NCBI GenBank assembly: GCA_910591455.2
Contig: OU342817.1
Span: 5,417,915-5,481,914 of the forward strand
Length of the DNA stretch: 64,000 nt
Source of the DNA: Pholis gunnellus
Taxonomy: Eukaryota > Chordata > Actinopteri > Perciformes > Pholidae
Direction: 5' to 3'
How positions within the stretch are numbered: the first letter of the stretch is position 1; every line of letters starts with the position of its first letter. Of the stretch, positions 26,331-38,625 are shown piece after piece. Below the pieces are notes generated by a model that saw nothing but the letters and a program-made list of their open reading frames with translations, was not told the origin of the DNA and did not search any database. A program made the translations under genes and the position numbers.

Positions 26331-28494
26331 ACTAATGCCATTTGCAAACTTCACCTCAAACTCTTGAACCGGAATGACTAGAAAATGCATTTCCATACAT
26401 AAATATGGCAATAAACCATCTTAAGCGTACTGTCCTTTTTGAATTATGCAACAAAAATAGTACTTCCAAATGTGTTGCTTAGCTTAACAAGTCTTTGATG
26501 TGGCGCCCCACTGAGAGAAAAAAGCACAACAGGCCTGTACTGCATGATAACAATGCAATTATAGGACATTATTAGCCATGGTCGTTGCCTCTTTTAACAA
26601 ATCATGCCCGTGCAAGCAAAGCCCCCTTGAGAGCTCCCTTGTCTACACCACATCCTAGTGAGTAAGAGCAGGCCAAGACGCTGATGTACTCCGGGCCCTG
26701 CCTACTTCTCCACACCTACCTCACCGTGTCATCACGGTCAGAGCTACTTGCTGAGCCGTAATTACCTCGGACTGACACACACAACAAGGGGGATGCCTTC
26801 AAGTAAACACAGTCCAGATTCTGGCCCAGCTCACTTCAAAGCTGGAGCATGCTGATAACAAAGCACACCCTGGAGAGCCCCCCTCTCGCCTCCCACAGAG
26901 AGGGTGGCCGGGGCTCTGGGGGGGTTTGATAGTGGTGGTGGTGGTGTGAGAGAGAGCAAGAGAGGAGGTGTGAAGTGGCTTTTGACAGCACAGCACCTGC
27001 TGCGTCTTTACTGCCAGGCAGAGCCTCGCCATTTGTCTCGAGTGACCGGTTAGCGCGGACCGAGGGGATTAGAGCTGGAGGGGGGTTCAACCAGGAGGCA
27101 TGTTGATGGGGAAGGGTGGCGTTGAGAGAGAGGTGGGGGGATGTTGCTGTGTGATCGGACGCACCCTCTGTCATCCCAGTGGAACATTCCAGCTGTCTGT
27201 GGCAACTAACACTGCCGTTGTGGGACGATGACGTGCTTTCCCCCCGCGGGCCCTCAATCCATATCCATTCCTGTGCTCGGTGGCATGTCTCATATTGATG
27301 CTATCATCAGTGATCTCAAGCCAGTTTTTTGTTTTGTTTTGGAGTGTCACTGCACTCACAGAGGCCTAAATTAATCTTAATATATCGCGAGCATGGTCTC
27401 CTAATACAATCCAAATGTTGCTGGTTGCCTTTAAAGTCACGCCTCATCCCACATCACTGGGTGTCTTCTCGGTCTCTTATCAGCCGTGGTTTACTCTGCG
27501 GCTCATGACACAGCTGGATCAGGTCTCCTGTGATCAGTCCACTGGAATGAAAGCATCGGTGCAGACCAGACAATCTCCGAGAATACTCAAAGGCTGTGGT
27601 GAAGGCAGAGGAATGCACCATTGACAGAGGATATTTATGGCAGGGAAGACTGTGACTACTAGCTCGCAAAGACAAACAATCTGTTTCTCGGAGGGGGATT
27701 GTAATATTGATGCAGTGTTTATAAGCCCCGTAATTGCAAAATATCACTCCGTACAAGTATTCAGCTGCCTGGTGGGTTATGTTAGAAATCCTAGAGTGCT
27801 GAAATGTTTCCGACTCCTCTTGAAAAACAGGAAAATGGCAATAAGTTCTGTTCAGCGTGAATACAATCCAGCAGTCCCAGAGGAGTTTTCACTTCACTGT
27901 GGACGGTTTTCTTGGATACTGTAAACATTTCTGTATCTATTCTGTTCCAGTCATAACAGAAAAAATACAATTCGAGCCAAAAAACTAGTCATACTGAAAA
28001 AAAATGTTTTAATGACTGATGACATTCAGCCATTTTGGTTCCGTATGCAGATGGTATTTCATCGTGCATATCGTATCGAAATGTGTCGCCAGACTGGATT
28101 TAGTGAGAAAGAGTATTAAAACTATCACACTACGACTACGGTTACTTTTTCAGATCTTGCACAAAAGAAGAATTTGTTTAAGTGAAAGTAGCTCATAAAA
28201 TATTTCCCAGGCAATTAAGATACTCTATACACACAGTGTTCTTTAGATAAAAACAACTATAAAAGATTCCCATTTACAAAATGATTTATTGCTCGATAAA
28301 CTTTTTCTTTGGCCCTGGTACAGGCTCTTCAAAGCCTTCCTGGCTCATCAAGCTGATAACGTAAAGTACTGAAAGATCATAGTCATCATTTCCTGTGACA
28401 GGTACTGGGACGTGGGAAGTTTTGGCAAGGGGAGAGGTGAAGGGGTCAACACAATCAGGGGTACATCCTTCAGTAACTATAAATGTGGTTAAAA
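26331..28494. other. intergenic, no gene seen
   Basis: The GC-rich patch at about 26,800-27,260 has open frames on the minus strand but no recognisable protein; proline and histidine runs come from simple repeats. Confidence 0.4.
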
Positions 28495-28925
28495 AAACTT
28501 GGGGGAATCAGTTTTCTCATGTACAAAGTTGACGCGAGGTGCTCACATAGCGGTCCTAAATTAATGGGTTCATCTTTTGGGAACAGGCGGTAACCTCCGG
28601 GTCTGAAGCCAACGCCAAGTACCTTAAACTTGCATTCTTTCTAATGGCCATCAGGAGATTGTCAGATTGTATAGAAGTCAATGAGGAAATGACTCTACTT
28701 CGCACTTGATTTATTACCTCAGTAAACATTGTAAACATGAGTTTATGGTCTCAACCGCGAGTTTCATGTCTTCTTCAATACAGCATGATGTTCATTTATT
28801 TTGGTAAATTATGGTTCCGTTTATAGTAAATTAGATGATAAAGCAGGGTATGCTTTAGGGCGCGGCTACCCGCGGCTTTAGGTCGTCACCACGGCTTTGT
28901 CGGGTGAATTACTGCATGATTTTAC
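28495..28925 (-). repeat. dispersed repeat copy (about 430 bp)
   Basis: The word TGCATTCTTTCTAATGGCCA followed by TCAGG (28,632-28,655) recurs inverted at 44,478-44,505, and similarity continues on both sides (CCGGAGG, GGCTTCA). The rest, through TAAAGCAGGGTATGCTTTAG and GGTCGTCACCACGGC, I recognise as a common percomorph repeat. The 3' side abuts the TTC tract. Confidence 0.6.
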
Positions 28926-29018
28926 CTCTTCTTCTTCTTCTTCTTCTTCTTCTTCTTCTTCTTCTTCTTCTTCTTCTTCTTCTTCTTCTTCTTCTTCTTC
29001 TTCTTCTTCTTCTTCTTC
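28926..29018. repeat. (TTC)n microsatellite, about 31 units
   Basis: A nearly perfect run of TTC on the plus strand, that is, GAA on the minus strand. The polyarginine/polylysine frames across it are artefacts. Long pure GAA/TTC tracts are known to form triplex DNA. Confidence 0.95.
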
Positions 29019-32000
29019 GTTTTGAATAACTGGTGGCAACCTGCTGACATATGCAACGTGTGACGAGGAGCCCCAAGTAAACCAAGCTTTGTTTTAAAAG
29101 TACACAAGCCATTTTGGTTGGAAACCACTAACTTAAAGAAGAGATTTTAACATTTATAATAGGCCATTTTAACATATTAAAAAAGTTTCCTTTCATACTG
29201 TTCAATTAGTATAGTGAAAACATACTTTAAAAAGTAAAATTATGACCTCAGAAAATACAGGATACAATGAGTATGAGAATAAATAAAAATGCCTGTTTTC
29301 TATAATGTAATATAATCCAACATTTCTGTAATGATTGCTACACTTGTGAAACTTTAATGACTTTGTGATTGGTGTTTACATGGTGCCAATGGTGTTGATT
29401 CAACTCGTTCAACGCTGAGTTGCAGCTTGCTTTGCTGTTGTATTAATCGCATTGCATTGCACTGTGTTTTTGCTCCTAGTGAAGTGGACAACATATTGGG
29501 AACACCTTTTAAATATAATGTAGTGCGAAACCACATAAAGTACCAGAGAACTGCGTCAAAACACAGATCAACTACTGTGGTCTGAAAAGAAACATGTGGT
29601 AGTATTTCCTGCAGGGCTGCTCCTGTATTGCATAACATCTTGCAGGTGTTTCTATTTTTCTAGTTGTGACATCTCATGTAGTAAAACATTTGTGATGTGT
29701 TATTCATATGCAGCAGCAGAGGCACAGATTATCTACATAACTTTTTTTTTCTTTTTAATCCGCTGAGTCAAGTCCTACCAATCCCCGGAGAAGCTTCTCT
29801 GGAGGTGCGCGTCCTGTTGAGGCTTGTCAGCAGAGTACAATACCCAGAGTCTGAATAATGTGGCCGGGAGCTAGTTTATTCAAGCACCTTTTGTTTGTGC
29901 TCCATACTCACCTTTTCCCTCGGCTGATGATCAGATAACCACGAGACAGAAGGGAGGAAAAAACTATCTGACGCACTATAGCTGCCACTGGCTCTTTGCA
30001 GAATGTGTCTCAGTGGATATTGTCGTCTGATTTCATACCCTGTCATGGTTTGGGCCTAACACATCCATCTAAGAAATCCCCCAAATCCCTCAAAGCAACG
30101 TATTCAAGTGTTGTGGATAGCGCCTGATACAACTCGGAGGCCCAATGTCATGCCAAACTACAGGGCGAGGCTTTTCTCAAGCCCCCAGAGTATTCTGTTT
30201 CACTATTTACCCATAAGTTAAGAGAGGTCACACAGTATGTGTGTGTCCCCGAACAGCTGCTCTTTGATGTCGGTACCTGGGTCTCAACAGGGATACGCAT
30301 ATTTCAATGACAAGCTCATGCAATCTAGATCCAGTTAGGTTCTTTTTTTTTTTCCATAAAGGAGTAGTATGGCATTAGATGTTGAAGTTATAGTTTGGGT
30401 CTTTTGAAGTGGGGTTATATGAGGTACTTATTCATAGTCAGTGTATTACCTGCAGTAGACTAGGCAATGGACACGCCTCCAATTTGGAGAAACACACACA
30501 AGTACCAGCACAGCAGCCAAGCAATGTACTGAAGCCATTATCTATGCTCTCGCCAAAGCTACCAGACTCCATTGGAAAAAAAAACATTTTTTGTTGCTTA
30601 TTGATTCACCAAAGTCACACAATAACACAAACACTCCAACCAAACAAGGCAGAGGTGGATAGTAATTTCTCTGTTCTGCGAGGTCAAATTGTTTTTTTTC
30701 AATAGAGTTCCTTGTTGGAACGGCTGCCTCATGGCGAAGCAAACCGACGAAAATATTCTAGATAAAGCAGACATGTATAAACGGATATATGTATTTTTAG
30801 GTCGACCTTTGTTTTAAGTGGCTAAAATAAGTTCGACTAACGTCCTCTTCCTCAGAAGTACATTACTTTGCTGCTGTGCCGGTCTGCTTCTCATAACTGG
30901 GGGCGTGTCATCTGTCATCTTCCTTAGGTAATACTGACTATGGATAGGTACCGCACACAAACCCACTTTAAAAGACTCAAAAATATCCCTTTACGTTATG
31001 AGAAGAGGGATATCACTCTTCGTCAGCGAGCGGTAGCAATCTCCCCATCTAACTCTCGACAAGAAGCAGGTTCCCAAAATGTCAAAGCAGTCCTTTTTTT
31101 TAAAAAGCCACACAACAAAATATCTTCTTTAATCCTCGATAGTCCCCTTTTTTTTTCCAGCTCATACAACAAGAAAATGTGTTGAGCAACATACCTACTG
31201 CCTCTGTGGAGCTCGGAGCATCGCTGTTGTGTTTTGCTGCTCTGTTGAGGCTGTTCATGCTGTTGCTGTGGAGTGTAAAAGCACTTAGAAACGGCTGGTG
31301 GCTAGACAGCTTTTTCCCAGCTCTGATTCATCATAATTAGGTCACTGGCTCGGTCTGCTGGCCTCTCAGGGATCATCTCACACTTGTGCGCTCACACCAC
31401 TGTGCACCGCCAACGCTGCTCAGTGATAATCAGTGATCAAAATGATATGCCGGGAACGTGCAGCAATGCTCCTCATATTTACAGAAGCTGCAACCCTCCT
31501 TTTGCACAATGTCTAATTATTGTCTTGTAAATCCTTCTCAAACTCGTCTGCGGCTCTTTATCCGTCTCCTCCTGTGTCGTTGGTGTGGATTCATTGGGTG
31601 AAATCAATTAAGGATAATAGCCTCATCAGTGGATGTCATGAAAAGTGCCCGGTAATATTTTTTATATTCAGGATATGTAATGGATTGGAATGAAAAGAAA
31701 GAAAAAAAGTACATTAAGATGCACAGCGAGAGTTCCACAACAGGTAAACAATGAGAAAATCAATTTGAATAAATGACTTAGGACACAGCTGTACAATTAG
31801 AAAGTAAATCCCATTTCCACGATGATTATTTGTCTTTAAAAGTCCGGGGCATTCTGTTTTGTAATTTCTCCTCCTAATCTGGATGTGAATGAACAGCCAC
31901 AGTTGTGATTGGACCCAAACGACTGGTAAATATATGCAGTCGGTATAGACCTACCTCGCTGTTAATTTGTTGCTCAGAGCAGAACGTGACTGTGAAATAG

Positions 32001-32799
32001 TATAATTAATTCTAAAAGTGGAGATCCAGTGTGGAGCTGGACGGAGTTACCTTATAGAGGTATAGAAGTAAACATTTACTAAACAACTTTTAGAGGTTAT
32101 GGTTGTTACGTCTCTGAATATTCATAATTATTCTCCGGATTTGTCTTTCATTATCTTATATATTTGCCATTAACGGATGATGTGAGGTTTTTTTTTATTT
32201 GGTAATAGACAAAAGAACTATTGGTGCCTAAAATTAATTAATGACAACCAATTACTGACAAGCTACCAGCCTGTTTAAACACTGACAGTGTATGTGAGGC
32301 TGCCTTAACTCGTAACGTCTGATGGCTGCCAAAACATCCTCTGAAAGAGACAAGAGCGAGTTCTGCATTGTCTTACTAAATGAGGAACATATTAATATTT
32401 CATGTTATTGAAAACACTGCGGCTTAAAATAACGATCAAAACAGCCTTCTTGACGTTAATAAAAAATGAAATGAAATTCCTCCACAGGACTTTGAGTTTG
32501 TTTAACCAAAAGAGTGAACCCTGAACACCAGATAACATGCAAAGTGTGTACAGAAGTACATGCAGAAGTGTTTTTATGTTCATCCACTTTGGAGAGCTTT
32601 TTGAAAAGGTGCATTTTCTGTGGTATTAAATGCTGACATGATAAGATAAAATATGTTTAATTAGTTCTAATGTGGATATGACCTCGGTCTATCCAAAGTT
32701 CAGCTTCAGCAGACGTCAGCTACTAAATGGTTCTTCTGGTAAGATTGATTTGACAATTAATGTGTTCAGCTTTGTTGGAATTTGATCAGCTCTGTAAGG
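29019..32799. other. intergenic, no gene seen
   Basis: No coding exon recognised. A fragment at about 31,045-31,095 (CCATCTAACTCTCGACAAG... CAAAATGTCAAA) resembles the 26,100-26,330 repeat family. Confidence 0.4.
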
Positions 32800-33365
32800 G
32801 TGTCCTGAGGCACAGTGGTGCTTTGTGCTAAATGATAAGGACATCGTGCTAACATGCTCACAATGACAACGCTAACATGCAGATGTTTACCAGGTATAAT
32901 GCTTACCATGTTGTCTGTCTTCATTTAGCGTGTTAGCATGCTAACATTTGTTAGTTAGCACCTATGATGCAAGTCAGAAGAAGATAATTCAAAGTCAGTA
33001 TTACCAAATTCTGACTTGAATGACCGTTCCGTTGCACTTCTCTGTGTCCGAGGTCGTTTTTTTCTGAGTTTCTATTACTGTGGATTGAAGCATGAACACG
33101 AAGAACAACTGAGGCTGATGGGAATGTCATAAGTTTTGCAGTTATTCAGACGTTAACAAATCGATCACATTTTTACCTGAGGATGGCACAGATGATGATG
33201 GTGAAAAGTCAAGGGATCGCTTACATTCTGAGAGGGGCATGAATGTCTGTGATAAATGTCATGGCACTCCACCCAATTGTTATCGCAACATTTCACTCAA
33301 AACCACAAATGTGAACCTGGTGATGGCGCTAGAGGAACAGTCAGGGGATCAACAGAGGTCGGTTG
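32800..33365 (+). repeat. dispersed percomorph repeat, copy interrupted near 32,970-33,105
   Basis: The stretch runs GCTAACATGCTCACAATGAC, GTGTTAGCATGCTAACATTT, then after about 135 unrelated bases GAGGCTGATGGGAATGTCAT, and later CATTTCACTCAAAACCACAA and ATGGCGCTAGAGGAACAGTC. I recognise this order from a very common fish repeat of uncertain class. The break suggests a later insertion or replacement. Confidence 0.55.
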
Positions 33366-33479
33366 TTGTTTTAGTGTAACAAGGCTGTTCATGGAAACTG
33401 ATGATACATTAGGATTTAACAGAAAGCATAGCTCCAAATCATCGCCATATCGACAAAACGAAGCATTGTGTTTACAAAT

Positions 33480-33770
33480 GATGTGGCTCAGGGGGATCTA
33501 CTGTATGTGTAGAATGGGTCGGCTCAGAAATTGAGCCCTGAGGAACTCCGCATTGATGTTTGCTCAAGAGAAAGATGAGATTCCACTGGTGGAATAAAAG
33601 TTTCTGTTTGAGTGGAGGGAGATGAATCAGTCAAGCGCAGGGCAGGTAATAACACCCATGTGCTTACGGCGTTCAATTTAAAATTGGATGATCAACAGTG
33701 TCAAAGGCAGCTCTGAGGTCTAAAAGGATTAAAAATGAGCAATTTGCTGGATCCACTTTTCAAAGAATGG
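33480..33770 (-). pseudogene. decayed LINE reverse-transcriptase fragment (L2/CR1-like)
   Basis: On the minus strand, 33,753-33,673 reads DPANCSFLILLDLRAAFDTV then DHPILN before a stop. The LLDLxAAFDTVDH segment is the classic palm motif region of non-LTR (L2/CR1-type) reverse transcriptases. About 43 codons downstream, 33,549-33,529 reads GVPQGSI, the next conserved RT motif, in the correct order but with a shortened gap and a decayed sequence between and after. No intact frame survives. The clade is inferred from the motif wording only. Confidence 0.75.
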
Positions 33771-34104
33771 CATCATTATTATTCAAATTAAAAGCAGGTT
33801 CTCCCCACTAAGTGTGACAGTGGCTTCACATCAAACTCTTCTGCATCACTTTGTGAAAATGACAATCATTCAGAGGTTCCTGTCAGAACATTACCTGAAA
33901 ACTCTGATGTCACCCGGATGGAAAGGACTCAAAACTCTGGAGAGCTGCACGTTGAAAGAGAAATCCAAACTAATGGAATCATGTGGCGTCTTTAAAATCT
34001 GTACGCATGCAGCTCATCTTGCATGTTTTGAGATTGTACTGAATATGTTATTATGGAAAAATGCTCTGAAAGTTCAAGAGGGTTATATTGAATTCAAATT
34101 GGAA

Positions 34105-34760
34105 AGACGTTCAAGGATCATTTATTGTCATTATGCAACACAGGGATGCGCAACGAAATTCAGTTATAGCCCATTTGTAACATAACAAACACATGACAAA
34201 CAGAACAAAAACAGTTTTACATGTTGTGCATTTTTTCAATTTGCATCACAAGGAATGTAAAACACCAGGAACAAAAATAATTCTCCGGGCAGATAATATG
34301 GCCGACAGCTTCACATTAAAAATTCAACATGAGGAAAACATTGCCCATCAATTCTGAATGTGTTTACATCAAGATGCTCGGTGCTCAAACACAGAGTCCT
34401 GCTCCTCTCGTCCAACCGTAGTCCGGCGCTCTGCCCTGCTGTCCGTCCGTCAAGTGCAGCTTGGCCCGGGATGAACGATGGGTCCAGGTCTCCGTGAAGG
34501 CGTGAAGGCTGGGTTGTGGACTAGACTCAGGTCTTAGCTGGGTTAGCTTAGCTTCCATCTCGGCTCTCCTCCCTCTCCTCCCTGGGCCAGGTCTGGCTGG
34601 CTGGTCGACCGTTAGATGTTGAAGAATGTATTCCATCATATGCCATTAGTGATAAAGACGCACTAAAAGGTAAACAAAATATAGACAAAAATGTAGCGAC
34701 ATTTATGGGAGCAGTACATGTATATGCGCCTCCGCTGCCAAAGCAAAGATGATCGAACCA
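34105..34760. repeat. probable retroposon-derived segment
   Basis: The start (TTCAAGGATCATTTATTGTC, ATTATGCAACACAGG, CAACGAAATTCAG) is a wording I know from fish retroposon 3' regions. The GC-rich 34,380-34,600 part may belong to the same insertion. No coding frame can be assigned. Confidence 0.4.
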
Positions 34761-34832
34761 CAAAACTAAAACAATCCCAGTGTAATTTATATTTAAATAT
34801 AAACTTCACAATTTCAAATAACTAACATCTTA

Positions 34833-34833
<1 letters not shown>

Positions 34834-34865
<32 letters not shown>

Positions 34866-34872
34866 CACACAC
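34834..34872. repeat. (CA)n microsatellite
   Basis: About 19 CA units with one G interruption. Confidence 0.9.
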
Positions 34873-37264
34873 ATAAATCATTCATAAAGTGACACAATGT
34901 AGTTATAAGCAGATAAAAGGACATTTTAAGTGTTGATGCCGACTTTAACTCCTGTTATTTTATAATCGGAGTATGAACAGATAATTAATTATTGATTGCT
35001 TAATTATCATATTGAATGATACATGAACAAAGCATAAAACATGAATTAAGTGTTTATGGACATGTGCAACATGTGCTAATAATTCACAAGTGGGTTGAAA
35101 ACCGTTTATAAATAGATCAGATCTGTTTGTTGTTTCACAACCCGCTGATGTGACAGCATGAGTCTTTGCCCCAAAAGGGAGACTGGCGCTTGATGACCCG
35201 CTGCCGATCTGGTCTAATGATTTACCTGTTAGCTGTTACTTACATACAAAACATACATTTTGATGAATTCAGTTCCTGCTGAAGCTAACTAAGCAGAGTA
35301 GCTGTAAGTGTCATCAAAGATGCTCTCTAACAAAGATGACGCATAACGAGCTCTGCCAGTCTTCCCCCACACCTTGTTTGGAAGTGTTGATGAATGACAG
35401 CATACTCACATAATGAATTTATGTTTTCTTTTGCCAACACTTGATATTTACACAGCTAACAGACACATTTAGCTCACTAATGTTAGTTGCCAGATCTCGT
35501 GAGTGTGCTGCTGAGACAGAGAAAAGGTCTTCGAACAACGTTCATTTTCTCCTGATTTGTGTGTTTGAAAAGTGACATTTTAGTGTCAGAATGTCCGTGA
35601 GATAAGTGGCTTGTGAAAAATGGGTCCAACTACTTTACAGCTACTCTACTTGGATGACTATGGAGCAAAATAATCTGTCATAACATGTGTTCATGTTCAC
35701 TTCTCCCTTTGGAATCAATAGACTCCAAAGGGGCGAAATCCACGTGACACAGAAATTGACGGCAAGTTGGCCGTCTCCTCTCTGAACTGCCTCTCGTGTC
35801 ATCTCAGCTTCTAGGCATTCTAGAGGTTAAACTACCTTTAAATGACTTATTAAGATATGTCAACTTGTGGATATTTAATATTCATAGTTTAATATTACTT
35901 GTAGACAGACAAAAACCTGCAAGCAAAACAGAGATAGTCTTACATTTAATGAGCCATGGACTTTAAAAAGTAGGGCGATGCACTTGAATAATGAGCACAC
36001 CAACATATCCTTATCTCTGCTTGCAGCCGCAATGTTTTAATTGTTTATATGCTGCTTATAAATGCTACGTTATTTTGTTAATTAAATAAAACTGTTAGAG
36101 TGAAAAATTTTCATACAAGGGCCAACTTTCAGTCGGTCAAACCATCAGTGGTCACAAAGGGCCGTGTTGTTAACGGAGATGTTCTTTTACGGCCGCTGTC
36201 ATGGGGTTTTGTGGGTTGAACATTAAGGAGGAAATACAATCAAGTAAATATGATCACAGGATCTTTTGACAGCTGACCTCTGCTCGACAAGGAGGCAACA
36301 AAAAGAGACCAGAGAGCTATTGATTAAGACAACACAGCCCCGTCTGTGTCTGCTGGACTCTTCACTTCAGTGCTCGTAATGACACACCGAACAAAAACCA
36401 TTTATGACCTACATGTGAGGGTCAGCAGTCTTTTCTCTGTGCACGAATGCAGCCTGCCGCACATCGAACGGGCGGTCATCTCCTTCTTTTTCTTACTAAA
36501 ATGATATTTCTTTTTCAGCCCCTCAACATTGAATCGTTTTACTTTTAATGGGATAAACACATAAGACCATAAGACAGCAGCAGAGCTTCAGAGGAATCTA
36601 TTTCCCCCGGTGATTAAATCACGCTCGCTCGATCTGCATGAATCCAATTTATCAACAAATTGAGCGCCGACGCAAAGGACGGCACACAATTAGAGGAAAA
36701 CCGTATTATCTGGAAACCTGCACCTCCAGCTGAAAAAAGCAGTGCCAATTCTAAGTAGCTGCCCAGTCACTTGAGGAGACGACAGAAATGAAAGAGAATA
36801 GTCTTTAACAAGACGCGGGAGCTCAATAAACAGGCAAAAATTCCTCCAGGCGGTCGGAGTAAAGAGGAATACACAATCATCTCCCTTCTGATGTGGCGGG
36901 GAGACAGAGAGGAGGGTTGGGGATCGCTTCCCGGCTAGGACAATCAGACCTCAGAGGGCGCCGTTAACTTTATTTGTTCCACTTGATGGTCATAAAGAAA
37001 TCATACTCCCTGATTCACCATGAACTCAGCAGGTTTCTGAGAGCTGTGTCCTCCTTTACGTCTAACCCACTGCTCTCTGAGGCAGCTCTGGGTTTTTAAA
37101 ACGCCCCCAAGCACTCGTCTGTGCAGAGTGAGGACATTTATTTTACATGTGATATAAAATACATGATAAAACACAGAGTATCATGAATTCAGGCTTTAGT
37201 GATAGTAAAATATCACAAGGATGGGCTTCCACATGAAATGAACAGACAGCTCAAGAGGCTAAAT
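34873..37264. other. intergenic, no gene seen
   Basis: No coding exon or clear repeat recognised. The 36,430-36,730 stretch has no simple repeat and is CpG-containing, and could be a conserved noncoding element; this is untested. Confidence 0.35.
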
Positions 37265-37585
37265 CATATTTCTGCGAATTAGTCGATTAAACAATTATTT
37301 GATTGACGAGAAATTTAAAGCACAACTCTTTTATTTATTGGTTCATCTTTTTAGTCATTTTTCAAACAAAAATGCCAACTTCCAGCTTCTCAAATGTCAG
37401 GATTTGCTTCTTTTCTTTGTCATACATCGAAGTAAACTGTTTGTGGTTTGGACTGTCAGATGTAACAAGCGATTCCAAACATGGCCTTGGGGCTGGGGGA
37501 AAGAATGACGGGTATTTACATACATTTTTTGATAGAATAATCTGCACTTTTATCGACAACGAAATTACTTGTTAGTTGCCGCTTT
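37265..37585. repeat. dispersed repeat copy, TTCCAGCTTCTCAAATG family
   Basis: It contains TTCCAGCTTCTCAAATGTCA near 37,380 and flanking ATTAGTCGATTAAACAATTA at about 37,280. Related copies lie at 49,795-50,080, 51,330-51,615, 51,630-51,930 and 53,590-53,870. I recognise it as one of the commonest percomorph repeats. Confidence 0.65.
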
Positions 37586-38399
37586 GATTTGAACCGAAAA
37601 TTATAACTCACTTATTTCAGGCATCAAATTTGTTCATTTTAGTTGCCTTTTGGGAAAGATCTGATTGCATTTCACATCCTCTTTACAATGTTTCAGTTCA
37701 GTGAAACGATAAAGACAGCCAAAGTAAAACAGGCTGTGGCAAAGGCACATTTTACTTGCATTGAATATGATAAACGACTTAATTCAGGCCTCAAATGTGT
37801 AGTTGAATCTTGGGAATGAGCAAATCACATTCAATCTCATCTTCACATTATTTCAGCACGGAGATGCTTTTGCAGAGACACCCACACGCTATCTACCTGC
37901 ACTTGGCGTCTGCGGGATTCACAACTTAAACACAACAGTGTGACTGTTAACAGTCTCCACACCTAACAAATATTTGATCTCACATTCTTTAACACATCCT
38001 CTAATAGGCATATGCTTTAGAACAAATGAGCTCCTGCTCCTTCACCTCCCCTTCTCCTCCCACTATTATCACAATGGCTAAATCAAATATTCATGTTGGA
38101 GGGGGAAGCATTTAGCACGTTGTTGTTATCTGAGGAATCTGTCATGCAGTTAATTGTTGTTGTAAAAGGGGAAATCTTGCACGATTATGAAGCTAATTGG
38201 TATCATGCATTCATTGTTTGTCCTCTCTGCCACCAGCCTGATAAAGTGTTGCCTATATGGAGTAAAAGATATTAGTGAGTGAGTACAAACAGCTTTACTA
38301 TCTCAGCAGCATTGGAGTTTAGAGTGCCCTCTCGATGGCACTTTACTTTTATGAGGCAAATGATCTGAATAATAGGAACTGCCGCTTGTAATGTTTCCA
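37586..38399. other. intergenic, nothing seen
   Basis: No gene, RNA or repeat that I can support. Confidence 0.4.
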
Positions 38400-38625
38400 C
38401 ATTAGGTCACGGCTGAGGTTTCCACATGTGTCGGCGGACCTGTGGCTGCGGTTTGCATCCTCGCGGTTGCACCTGTTCCTTCCAGAGAGGTTGCTGAAGA
38501 GCCCCGGAGTCACCTGGCCCGACTCAGAGCGCGGCGGCGAGCACCTGGAATAGCTCGACGATGACTCACAGCGAGGAGAGTCTACCTACAGGGGAGTTCA
38601 GCCCCTCGCTGCGAGAAAAAAAACA
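38400..38625. promoter_or_regulatory. candidate regulatory element with clustered E-boxes
   Basis: A CpG-rich patch in AT-rich surroundings carries three same-orientation CACCTG E-boxes at 38,470, 38,511 and 38,542, a CACATGTG palindrome near 38,423, and an AP-1-like TGACTCA at about 38,572. CACCTG is the preferred site of Snail, ZEB and some bHLH factors. It lies about 0.8 kb beyond the likely snai2 poly(A) site, so an autoregulatory or snai2-directed role is possible. An unrecognised noncoding RNA exon is the alternative. Confidence 0.35.

Noticed and set aside
28909..29128. polyarginine and polylysine open frames
   Set aside because: Direct translations of the GAA/TTC microsatellite in two frames.
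29354..29638. 94-codon minus-strand frame and surrounding repeat-like wording
   Set aside because: It could not be matched to another copy in the window or to a remembered family, so it is not called.
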